In this document: piece after piece, positions 9,171 to 16,928 of the stretch
Position numbering within the stretch: the stretch's first letter is position 1
Layout: each line of letters opens with the position of its first letter
NCBI GenBank assembly: GCA_049603715.1
Contig: JBMYSW010000004.1
Location: 1 to 64,000, forward strand
DNA length: 64,000 nt
Direction: 5' to 3'
Origin: Pontibacterium sp049603715
Lineage (GTDB): Bacteria; Pseudomonadota; Gammaproteobacteria; Pseudomonadales; Balneatricaceae
Notes under the pieces: model-generated
What the model was told of the DNA's origin: nothing
The model's database searches: none
Seen by the model: only the letters and a program-made list of their open reading frames with translations
Translations under genes and position numbers: made by a program

Positions 9171-10987
9171 TAAGCAGTTGCTCCATCCACAAGGGCATCG
9201 GTTAGGTTTAGCTGGGTGGTTTTGCTGTCGGCGAGTTTGGCTTTTAGTTGGTCGCAGAGGGTCATGAGTTGGTCGACTTTGGCGACGATGCGGTGTTGTT
9301 CATTAATCGAGGGGGTTGGAACTAAAAATTTTGCTAGATCAGCGCCAGATAAGTTTGGTTGAGCAGTCCCATTATCGTATTTTCTGACAAACGAAAAAGA
9401 CATTGGTGAATTAAAATACATACTTAAAAACGCTGGTTTTATCATCCCGCTTGAACGCACAATTATGAGCGATGACGCAATAGCCCCCTCATTTAAATCA
9501 CTGACAATAGCTGATTTACCTAACGACCCACGTAAACAGAATAAAATATCGTCCTCTTTAAATTTGCCAGAACGCAGCATTTCAAATCGCTCTCGGCTAA
9601 TAAAAGTCATATCATCAATGGACACCCTTCCTTCCTTAAGGTGCCCAGCATTAACAAATGGAATCCCTGATTCAACTAAAACAGACTTATTTGGATAGTT
9701 TTTACTTCTATCTCCATTCTCTAGTTCAGTGACATTTCCAATTCGGCACCATTCCCATCCTTGCGGCAGTTCAAAGGGCATTTCGTCTTCGCTAATCTTT
9801 AGCAGTTTTTTCGGTTTTTTGATTTTCTTTTGCTTTACCAGCTCTTCTTTTTCGGCGGCGATGCGTTTGAGTAGTTCGGACGCGGGTTCGTCGTTGGGGT
9901 CTTGGGGGACAAGTTTGCCCATCACGGCGAGTTGCAGGATGGTTTGTTTTAGCTGGTCGATGCTTTGCTCGGTGGTAAATAGCAGATCAAAGTGGGCGCT
10001 TAAGCGTTGCCAGTTTTGCTCTAACTCTTCGGCATCGGTGCTTTGTAGCAGGGTATCCAGTAGGGTTTGCACCAAGGTTTGGTGGGCATCAAGGCTGGAT
10101 TCGGTTTGTTGCTCTAGCTGATCGCAAAGTGCCATTAGCTCATCGACTTTGGCGACGATGCGGTGTTGTTCATCCAAGGGAGGTAAAGGTATACGCAAAG
10201 CCCTCACTTGTGACAAATTAACGCGCTGCCGAGTAACCCCCTTCGCTAATCCATCAAACTGCCCCGCAACAAAAGGAGCATTAATAGCCAATACTAAGAA
10301 CTGTGGATGTATTAGAGGAGAATCAATTCTGATACGCACGATATCGGCAACAATAATACCAGCTTCCATATAGTCAGGAACAATACAAGCTTTGCCCGTT
10401 GGCTCTCCTAATTTATTAAGTACTATATCGCCAGAAACATAATCATGCCGACTCAACTCTGATGCCTTTTTAGGCGTTAGATACTGTAGTCCGTTGTTTT
10501 TAAAAATATTTCTATCAACATTCTGAATTCGAATGATTGGGACACCTGATTCAACATACTCAGTTGCCTTCAACTTTGATCCAAAAGGTCCATCAACTAT
10601 ATGATCTGAGCTGTTAAAAATGATGCTTTCTATGCAAGGTAGCGCCCAACCAACTGGCCTTTCGAATGAAACTTCGGGCATCTCAGAAATTTTGCTAGTT
10701 TTAGCCTTCTTAATTTTTTTCTCGGCAATCGCTTTTTGCTTTTCTACTGCAAACGCATTTAAACCAGCACTAGCGCTTTCCTCACTCGGATCTTGTGCAA
10801 CCAGCTTGCCACGTACTGCCAGTTCTAAAATTAGCTCGCGCAGTTTTTTTATGCCATAAAGTTCTCGCTTACTGCTACCACCTCGACCGGCACTGGATTT
10901 GTCTTTGACCGCCCCCGTCCAAAGGTCAATATGTTGGGTAATCAGTGATTGTACATTTTCATTTTGTAGAGAGTGAAGCTTAGCCAT
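9170..10987 (-). CDS. hsdS: Type I restriction-modification specificity subunit
   Basis: 605 residues. Two target-recognition domains (about residues 105-290 and 405-580) are each followed by the conserved coiled-coil spacer with PLPPLDEQHRIVAKVDELM and its second form INEQHRIVAKVDQLM. The repeated KLRELILELAVRGKLV / LKQTILQLAVMGKLV segments confirm two half-subunits. It dictates the bipartite DNA target shared by methylation and cleavage. Its start overlaps the hsdM stop by one base. Confidence 0.95.
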   Translation of the reverse strand: MAKLHSLQNENVQSLITQHIDLWTGAVKDKSSAGRGGSSKRELYGIKKLRELILELAVRGKLVAQDPSEESASAGLNAFAVEKQKAIAEKKIKKAKTSKISEMPEVSFERPVGWALPCIESIIFNSSDHIVDGPFGSKLKATEYVESGVPIIRIQNVDRNIFKNNGLQYLTPKKASELSRHDYVSGDIVLNKLGEPTGKACIVPDYMEAGIIVADIVRIRIDSPLIHPQFLVLAINAPFVAGQFDGLAKGVTRQRVNLSQVRALRIPLPPLDEQHRIVAKVDELMALCDQLEQQTESSLDAHQTLVQTLLDTLLQSTDAEELEQNWQRLSAHFDLLFTTEQSIDQLKQTILQLAVMGKLVPQDPNDEPASELLKRIAAEKEELVKQKKIKKPKKLLKISEDEMPFELPQGWEWCRIGNVTELENGDRSKNYPNKSVLVESGIPFVNAGHLKEGRVSIDDMTFISRERFEMLRSGKFKEDDILFCLRGSLGKSAIVSDLNEGAIASSLIIVRSSGMIKPAFLSMYFNSPMSFSFVRKYDNGTAQPNLSGADLAKFLVPTPSINEQHRIVAKVDQLMTLCDQLKAKLADSKTTQLNLTDALVDGATA

Positions 10988-12486
10988 TAACCACGCTCCT
11001 CTTCCGAGACGCCTTGCTGGCTGTTCGCCGTGCTCATTAGCGCATCGCCTAAGATGCTTTTGAGCTGGTCACGCAGTTCGCTGATCTCGGTTTGCTGCTG
11101 TTGGTAGCTTGCCAGTAGCTCTTCTGGGTCATGGACTTCCACTTCTTCTTGGTATGGGTTTTTAATATCCAAGTTAAAGTTACGGGCAATAATGTCATCA
11201 ATGGGCACTTTCCAAGCTTGCTTGGTTTCGACGCGGCTAGCAAAGCCATCTTCTTCATTGCCCCACCAATCGATTTCCGTTTGAAACTCTTCAAACTTCA
11301 TCGGTTTGGATTTGTTGTAGTTCTTTACGCCTTCTGGGTACGGGTGCTCGTAAAACCACACCTCTTTAGTTGGCTGACCTTTGGTAAAGAACAGAATATT
11401 GGTTTTGATGCCAGTGTAGGGGTTAAACACGCCATTGGGTAAACGCACAATGGTGTGCAGGTTACATTCTTCGGTTAATAGCTTTTTGATCTTGGTTTTT
11501 ACGCCTTCGCCAAATAGGGTACCGTCTGGCAGTACAACCCCCGCTCGCCCCTTGCCGCGAAGCACTTCAATGATGAGCTGTAAGAACAAATCTGCCGTTT
11601 CACGGGTTTGCATCTCCGCTGGGAAGTTCTTCTCGATACCGTCTTCTTCCGTACCGCCAAAGGGTGGGTTGGTAGCGATCACATCAATATCGCTGTCCCA
11701 GCTCGAAAGTGGCTTGTTAAGCGTGTTGCCATGGCGAATTTGTGAGGGCACTTCGATGCCGTGAAGCATCATATTGGTGATACAAAGCAAATGCGGCAGC
11801 TGTTTCTTCTCTACGCCGTATATCTGCTTTTGCAGGGTTTGGTGGTCTTCTGTGGTTTTTACGTAATTGTTTTTTACATGGTCAAAACTACAGGCCAAAA
11901 AGCCACCCGTACCGGCAGCAGGATCCATAATGTTCTCGCCCAATTTTGGGTTTAGGCGATTAACAATAAACTGGGTCACGGCCCGTGGGGTATAAAACTC
12001 ACCGGCATTACCGGCACTTTGTAAGTCACGCAAAATTTGTTCGTAGATATCACCAAATAAGTGACGCTCTTGCGAGTCGGTAAAATCAATCTCATTCAGT
12101 TTATTGATGACTTGGCGCAGTAGCGTGCCGTTTTTCATGTAGTTGTAGGCATCGCTAAAGGCTTCTTTGACGACATAACCACGGGGGTTTAAATCCCGTG
12201 GCGCGTTCAGCGACTTCATATCCGGGAATAGGTCATCGTTTACAAAGTCTAAAAGCTCTTCACCGGTCATGCCTTCAGGGTCGGCTGCCCAGTTACGCCA
12301 CAGGTACTTTTCGGGAATCGGCGCTTTGTAGTCGTCTAGTTCAAATTCCAGCTCTTCTTCTTGGGCATCAAAGACTTTTAAGAAGAGCAGCCAAGACATT
12401 TGGCCTAGGCGCTGGGCATCGCCGTCTACACCGGCGTCTTTTCGCATAATGTCTTGAATGGATTTGATAACGGTACTGATCGACAT
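10987..12486 (-). CDS. hsdM: Type I restriction-modification methyltransferase subunit
   Basis: 499 residues. The N-terminal HsdM_N helical domain is followed by the N6-adenine methyltransferase core: SAM-binding motif I DPAAGTGGFL (about residue 189) and catalytic NPPFGG (about residue 272). Together with HsdS it methylates adenines in the target. Second gene of the hsdR-hsdM-hsdS-DUF3800 operon, with a 90-nt gap after hsdR. Confidence 0.96.
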   Translation of the reverse strand: MSISTVIKSIQDIMRKDAGVDGDAQRLGQMSWLLFLKVFDAQEEELEFELDDYKAPIPEKYLWRNWAADPEGMTGEELLDFVNDDLFPDMKSLNAPRDLNPRGYVVKEAFSDAYNYMKNGTLLRQVINKLNEIDFTDSQERHLFGDIYEQILRDLQSAGNAGEFYTPRAVTQFIVNRLNPKLGENIMDPAAGTGGFLACSFDHVKNNYVKTTEDHQTLQKQIYGVEKKQLPHLLCITNMMLHGIEVPSQIRHGNTLNKPLSSWDSDIDVIATNPPFGGTEEDGIEKNFPAEMQTRETADLFLQLIIEVLRGKGRAGVVLPDGTLFGEGVKTKIKKLLTEECNLHTIVRLPNGVFNPYTGIKTNILFFTKGQPTKEVWFYEHPYPEGVKNYNKSKPMKFEEFQTEIDWWGNEEDGFASRVETKQAWKVPIDDIIARNFNLDIKNPYQEEVEVHDPEELLASYQQQQTEISELRDQLKSILGDALMSTANSQQGVSEEERG

Positions 12487-12531
12487 AAGGTTCTCTATAA
12501 ACTGAATTCTGAAGTGACGTAAGTGTCAGGC

Positions 12532-12569
12532 CATCTCAGCCCAAGAGGTAGATTTCCTCAGCTGAGATG
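12532..12569. repeat. Inverted repeat between hsdR and hsdM
   Basis: Perfect 9-bp arms CATCTCAGC and GCTGAGATG with a 20-nt loop, in the 90-nt gap after hsdR. There is no T run, so it looks more like an RNA structure affecting the hsdR/hsdM boundary than a terminator. Confidence 0.5.
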
Positions 12570-12576
12570 TTTTGTA

Positions 12577-15018
12577 TTAGGCGGATTTAGGCAGGTATAG
12601 CTCGTTTTCTAAATCGTGAACAGCGGCTAAGTAGGCCTCTTTATTACCAAAGCCTTTTTTGATGATTTCTAAAGGGCGGCCTAGCTCATCAAAGGGTGTA
12701 ACTTTTAGCACATTGATATTTTCAATTTCGTTCACACCCGCATCGGCGTATTTGTCCAATAAGCGACTGAGGACTTCTTGGGCAATACCGTCAAACTTGG
12801 TGAAGTAGTTGCGCTTTTTAACGTTGTTCGCACGCTCTTTGCGAGTCAAAGGCGGCTGATCATATACGATATGACAAATCATATCGAACGGGTCGAGGTC
12901 TTTACCGACTTCTTGTTCTAAGACTTCCCAAATTACACCCTGCTCTTCCAGCTCTTCGATAATGGCCTGCTTCTTATCGGCGTCTTGCCATTTTTTAACA
13001 AACTCGTCGAGGCTGGCGAACTGCTTATGGATGGTCTTACGGGTGTAATCTTTAAACGATTCTGTGACAAGTTTGCCGTCAGAATCGTAGTATTGGATAC
13101 GCTCAGCGAGGGTTTTAACCTTCACACCTTTGACATGGAACTTGCGAACTTTGTCCTCGTCATTCCAGTCATCATCTGTCAGGTTGTAATCACCCGTATT
13201 TGATGGGCCTTGATAATCACCCAGGTACTCCTCACCCTGCGGGTCTTGGATAGAATTTGAGTCAGCGCCTTCCTCAGGAGCTACTGTGTAATCGTCACCG
13301 TCAATGATGGTGTCGATTAGCTCTTCATCTTCAAAGTCACTGGGGGATACCACTTTTACTTGCTCTGGCTCACCGTCAAAACGTGGGTCGGCAAAGAGTT
13401 CAGCGGCTTTTTTAAAGTCTAAAATGGCGAACCAAAGTTTACCGTATTTATCGTCAATACGTGTGCCACGACCAATAATCTGCTTAAACTTGGTCATCGA
13501 CTGAATGCCTTGATCTAGCACCACCAGCTTACAGGTTTTAGCGTCGACACCCGTGGTCATTAGTTCTGAGGTTGTTGCGATGACTGGGTAAGCTTTTTTC
13601 GGGTTGATAAAGTTATCTAGTTGCGCCTTACCCGCGTCATCATCGCCAGTAATACGCATCACATACTTTTCGTTCTTTGTAACCTGCTCGGGGTTGAGGT
13701 TCACCAATGCCTGACGCATGCGCTCTGCGTGATCGATGTCGTTACAGAAGACGATGGTCTTGGACATAGGATCGGTACGTTTTAAGTAGTTTGTGACTGT
13801 TTCGGCAACTAGCTGTGTTCGGTCATCGATGACGATAGAGCGGTCAAAGTCTTTCTGGTTGTATATGCGGTCTTCAATAACATGGCCATGTTTATCAACC
13901 TGATCTTTGTTTGGGCGCCAACCCTGAACATCAATATCAATATCGACACGAATGACTTTGTAAGGCGCAAGGAAGCCATCTTCGATACCTTGCTTGAGTG
14001 AATAGGTATAGATCGGGTCGCCGAAGTATTCGATGTTAGAAACGTCTTCCGTTTCTTTAGGCGTCGCGGTCAAGCCCACTTGGGTCGCACCACTAAAGTA
14101 ATCCAATATTTCTCGCCAAGCGCTTTCTTCTGATGCGCTGCCACGGTGACATTCGTCAATAACAATCAGGTCAAAGAAGTCTGGGTCTACTTGCTTGTAG
14201 GCTTTTTGCGCTTCTTCTGGGCCAGTTAATGCTTGATAGAGCGCTAAATGGATTTCATAGGATGGGTCAACCTTACGATTTTTTACTTTGGTCATTGCCG
14301 AGCCAAACGGCTGAAAATCATTGATAAAGGTTTGATCCACAAGCACGTTACGGTCTGCCAAAAACAGAATGCGCTTCTTCGCACGCGCCTTCCATAAGCG
14401 CCAAATAATCTGAAAGGCAGTGTAGGTTTTACCTGTTCCAGTCGCCATTACGAGCAATATACGATCTTGGCCTTTGGCTACAGCCTCAACGGTTTTGTTA
14501 ATCGCTTGCAGCTGGTAGTAACGCGGTGCTTTGCCTGAGCCATCATCGTGATAGTCTTGCGTCACGATAGGTAGCTGAGCGGCTTCGTAGCCTTTCCATT
14601 GCGCGAACTTCAGCCATAGCTGCTCCGGTGTTGGAAAGTCTTCTAAAGCGATTTCGGTTTCTATCTGTGCGGTGTTGGTTTTGTCGTGAAATAAAAAGCC
14701 ATCGCCGTTGCTCGAAAAGACAAAAGGCACTTCCAACAGCCCAGCATAGCCCAGTGCCTGTTGCATACCTTTGCCAAGGTCAAACTTGTTAGCTTTGGCT
14801 TCGATCACCGCTAGAGGCATACCTGTCTTGTGATACAAAACGATATCCGCGGCTTTTACCTTTTGGCGAGCAGCCATTTGGCCACGTACGACCACCTTGC
14901 CGTCTTTGAGTTGTACTTCTTGGCGAATCTGGGTCATTGAGTCCCAGCCAGCCTTCTTAACCGACGGCAGAATATACTTGGTAATAATGTCCGTTTCGCT
15001 GAGCTTTTTCTTATCCAT
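12577..15018 (-). CDS. hsdR: Type I restriction endonuclease subunit (translocase/nuclease)
   Basis: 813 residues from the ATG at 15018, which has AGGGT upstream; an ATG six codons earlier is possible. The N-terminal nuclease motif VIEAKA (about residue 68) is followed by SF2 helicase motifs: Walker A MATGTGKTY, DECH in VIDECHRG, GLTATP, and motif VI IIGRGTRID. It translocates DNA and cuts unmethylated DNA together with HsdM and HsdS. First gene of the operon, immediately beyond the tRNA-Pro attachment site. Confidence 0.95.
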   Translation of the reverse strand: MDKKKLSETDIITKYILPSVKKAGWDSMTQIRQEVQLKDGKVVVRGQMAARQKVKAADIVLYHKTGMPLAVIEAKANKFDLGKGMQQALGYAGLLEVPFVFSSNGDGFLFHDKTNTAQIETEIALEDFPTPEQLWLKFAQWKGYEAAQLPIVTQDYHDDGSGKAPRYYQLQAINKTVEAVAKGQDRILLVMATGTGKTYTAFQIIWRLWKARAKKRILFLADRNVLVDQTFINDFQPFGSAMTKVKNRKVDPSYEIHLALYQALTGPEEAQKAYKQVDPDFFDLIVIDECHRGSASEESAWREILDYFSGATQVGLTATPKETEDVSNIEYFGDPIYTYSLKQGIEDGFLAPYKVIRVDIDIDVQGWRPNKDQVDKHGHVIEDRIYNQKDFDRSIVIDDRTQLVAETVTNYLKRTDPMSKTIVFCNDIDHAERMRQALVNLNPEQVTKNEKYVMRITGDDDAGKAQLDNFINPKKAYPVIATTSELMTTGVDAKTCKLVVLDQGIQSMTKFKQIIGRGTRIDDKYGKLWFAILDFKKAAELFADPRFDGEPEQVKVVSPSDFEDEELIDTIIDGDDYTVAPEEGADSNSIQDPQGEEYLGDYQGPSNTGDYNLTDDDWNDEDKVRKFHVKGVKVKTLAERIQYYDSDGKLVTESFKDYTRKTIHKQFASLDEFVKKWQDADKKQAIIEELEEQGVIWEVLEQEVGKDLDPFDMICHIVYDQPPLTRKERANNVKKRNYFTKFDGIAQEVLSRLLDKYADAGVNEIENINVLKVTPFDELGRPLEIIKKGFGNKEAYLAAVHDLENELYLPKSA

Positions 15019-15191
15019 AGTGGCTACCCTAAGCATTTGGCGGGCGACTGCTGCCCCATTCCCTGCCCTGATGATAGCCGATTACCAAGCATGCGACCAA
15101 TGTAGAGAAGCTAGAAGGTTACTGAGGCCGCAACAAGCTTGTCTCAAGCGGTCACGGAACAGCCACCAAAAGCCATCAAAGCCCCAAAACG

Positions 15192-15214
15192 AAAAAATCG
15201 CCCTACGGCGATTA
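15192..15214 (-). terminator. Terminator of the host tRNA-Pro gene
   Basis: On the minus strand the stem AATCGCC-GTAG-GGCGATT is followed by TTTTT, 20 nt beyond the CCA end of the tRNA-Pro fragment. This is the original chromosomal terminator of the tRNA gene, left at the prophage border. Confidence 0.8.
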
Positions 15215-15234
15215 ATCTAAATCTTTGAAAAATA

Positions 15235-15280
15235 TGGTCGGGATGAGAGGATTTGAACCTCCGACCCCTTGCACCCCATG
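15235..15280 (-). other. attL: 3' fragment of tRNA-Pro(GGG)
   Basis: On the minus strand the 46 bp match the 3' part of tRNA-Pro from the anticodon loop (ATGGGGTG, anticodon GGG) through the T arm to an encoded CCA. Upstream of the anticodon loop the match breaks down; the next bases do not form the D arm. This is the left half of an integration at the anticodon loop of tRNA-Pro. The intact gene should have been rebuilt at the right end of the element, outside the window. Confidence 0.85.
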
Positions 15281-15409
15281 TAAGGCTTTTATGGATCGCA
15301 AGCCTTTGATTTATAAGAATAAACGCCCATTTTAACGAGTGCCTATTTGGTCTATTTGACCCATTATAAATCAAATACTTAGCACATAGTTTTACACAGG
15401 AATTGGAGC

Positions 15410-15517
15410 ATGAACGATATAGTTATCGGCGGCCTTTCACTGGTCGCTTTAGCCTTCATTTTGGTCTACTGCAGTGGCAATGATGCGCAAGAACGCGCAT
15501 CAAAAGTACCCCATTAA
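15410..15517 (+). CDS. Small one-helix membrane protein
   Basis: 35 residues: MNDIVIGGLSL, a hydrophobic helix to about residue 22, and a polar tail ending in KVPH. AGGA stands 8 nt before the ATG. First gene inside attL; function unknown. Confidence 0.45.
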   Translation: MNDIVIGGLSLVALAFILVYCSGNDAQERASKVPH

Positions 15518-15533
15518 TGCCCCGATTTGGAAG

Positions 15534-15872
15534 TCAAAAGATAAGGTTTGATTTCGCCCTCTTCACTGCACCAAAACAATCCGTTTGTCCTTTGAATCGC
15601 TCCAGACACCCAGTGGCTGTTATCGCTACACACCCCATTCTCGGCTCAGTTAGCTCAACGTAAAGTTGATCTCCTTGTTCCAGACCGAAGGCACCAACTT
15701 CTTTTCTAAGGCGTATCAAAGCGAAGCTCGCTGTTGAGGCTAACAGTTCTATGAGTTCCATGCGTGCCAAAGCTGGCAGGCCAACTTCTGCAATGCTAAT
15801 ATTATTCGTGTCAGTTTCATGTGAAAGTATGCTGTTTCGGGGCTTAGAGAGTTGGTGCTCCCTAAGCCCCAC
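15534..15872 (-). CDS. Hypothetical protein, start uncertain
   Basis: Up to 112 residues from a GTG. That start lies inside a strong hairpin (15839-15870), so an internal ATG at 15761 (75 residues) may be the true one. The C-terminal part (VGAFGLEQGDQLYVELTEPR) has the look of a small beta-barrel, but no family is recognised. It is divergent from the secreted-protein gene to its right. Confidence 0.35.
   Translation of the reverse strand: MGLREHQLSKPRNSILSHETDTNNISIAEVGLPALARMELIELLASTASFALIRLRKEVGAFGLEQGDQLYVELTEPRMGCVAITATGCLERFKGQTDCFGAVKRAKSNLIF
15839..15870. repeat. Strong inverted repeat near attL
   Basis: Arms GGGGCTTAG and CTAAGCCCC, extended inward by three more pairs after one mismatch. 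No T run follows on either strand. It may be a regulatory hairpin for the flanking divergent genes, or a protein-binding site near the phage attachment region. Confidence 0.45.
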
Positions 15873-15931
15873 AAGCCGCTGCCTTTTTCAAAGAGCTAAG
15901 AGATTTATCACCAACAAAGGACTAAGTCTTT

Positions 15932-16450
15932 ATGAAAGGAATCATGTACTGCATAATCTTTCTGTCTCTACTTTCACTTACAGCAGAAGCAGCCAGCACG
16001 AAATGGTTATGGTCAAATAGCGATAACAAGAACATGTTCTTCGCTGCCACGACTACTGAAGCAGGAAGGTTTTTTGGGCAGTTCTGTTACCTCGACAGCA
16101 ATACATGCCATTACAAAATGAGAGTTGATCTGCCTTGTACAGTTGGGCAAGAGTACCCTGTATTAGTTAATACAGACATCGGCGCTAGGCACTTAGCTGT
16201 AATCTGTTTTGGGAATACAACTAAAGGGGCGATTTTAGATTTTAACAATTTCGACATGATTGATGAGTTGGTTAAATCTGCAAGCGTGATTGGTATAGCG
16301 ATACCTGTGGAAAACAACAGATTTAAGGTTTTCCGTTTTAGTCTAATTGGGTCAGCTAAGACGATCAAAGAAATGCTGGCTAGAGCGAATGCACAAAAGC
16401 AGCACAACCAAGGCAGCACGTACCCTTCACCAGATGAGCAGTACCTATAA
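15932..16450 (+). CDS. Putative secreted protein, prophage cargo
   Basis: 172 residues. A signal peptide is clear (MKGIMYCIIFLSLLSLTAEA|A). The mature part has three cysteines within FCYLDSNTCHYKMRVDLPC and a likely beta-rich fold. AAAGGA precedes the ATG by 10 nt. It sits alone between attL and the late operon, the usual place for genes expressed in the lysogen (morons). No family is recognised. Confidence 0.65.
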   Translation: MKGIMYCIIFLSLLSLTAEAASTKWLWSNSDNKNMFFAATTTEAGRFFGQFCYLDSNTCHYKMRVDLPCTVGQEYPVLVNTDIGARHLAVICFGNTTKGAILDFNNFDMIDELVKSASVIGIAIPVENNRFKVFRFSLIGSAKTIKEMLARANAQKQHNQGSTYPSPDEQYL

Positions 16451-16520
16451 GTCTCAACAACTATTAACGTTTTAGGAAGTGCCGAGATTAAGCCCACAAC
16501 GCCACCACGAGGTAGGCGCG

Positions 16521-16710
16521 ATGCAAAACATACACATAGGTAGTAGCTACGACGACTTTCTAGAAGAAGGAATTTACGGAGAGTGTAGCCGCCGAAGCAC
16601 TGAAGCGAGTAATTGCCTGGGTGCTGCGCATAGCAATGTATTGTATTATCTCCGCCTCATTCGGAGCGGAGTTCTTCCAGATCTCTTTCTCTCTTTCTCT
16701 CTTGGTGTGA
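16521..16710 (+). pseudogene. Decayed XRE-family antitoxin gene, N-terminal part
   Basis: GAGG precedes the ATG at 16521. The first residues (MQNIHIGSSYDDFLEEGIYG) match the N-terminus of HigA-like XRE antitoxins with the pattern IHIGSSFDDFLEEEGI. The family's next block (AAEALKRVIAW) is present only in the +1 frame from about 16580, showing a frameshift. After that the helix-turn-helix is missing. No toxin gene remains. Confidence 0.6.
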
Positions 16711-16754
16711 TACTGCCTCTATTCCCTGTAGAGTACACCATATCGGAGCTTAAA

Positions 16755-16928
16755 ATGGAAAACACGTTAGCCGCAATTCTAACCATCCTTGCATTATCCT
16801 ACTGTATTGTGTACCTGAGCGGCGAATTTAAGCTGCGCCACCAAACACCCCAGATGGTGTTAATAGTGGCAGCAGCTCTGCCCGTGGCGCTTCTTGTTCT
16901 CTTGGCAATTGGTGGGCTTATTGGGTAA
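16755..16928 (+). CDS. Small two-helix membrane protein
   Basis: 57 residues from the ATG at 16755, with GGAG 7 nt upstream. Two hydrophobic helices (residues 4-19 and 33-56) flank a short basic loop (EFKLRHQ). The longer frame starting at 16479 runs through the decayed antitoxin and is unlikely to be the real start. Its last 11 bases overlap the convergent 2,787-residue gene. Confidence 0.5.
   Translation: MENTLAAILTILALSYCIVYLSGEFKLRHQTPQMVLIVAAALPVALLVLLAIGGLIG

Noticed and set aside
16479..16754. A 149-residue fusion protein from 16479
   Set aside because: It joins a frameshifted antitoxin N-terminus to a membrane protein through low-complexity CT-rich DNA. An ATG with GGAG at 16755 gives a better gene.
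15281..16920. An integrase near attL
   Set aside because: No tyrosine- or serine-recombinase motifs are found in any frame between attL and the late operon.
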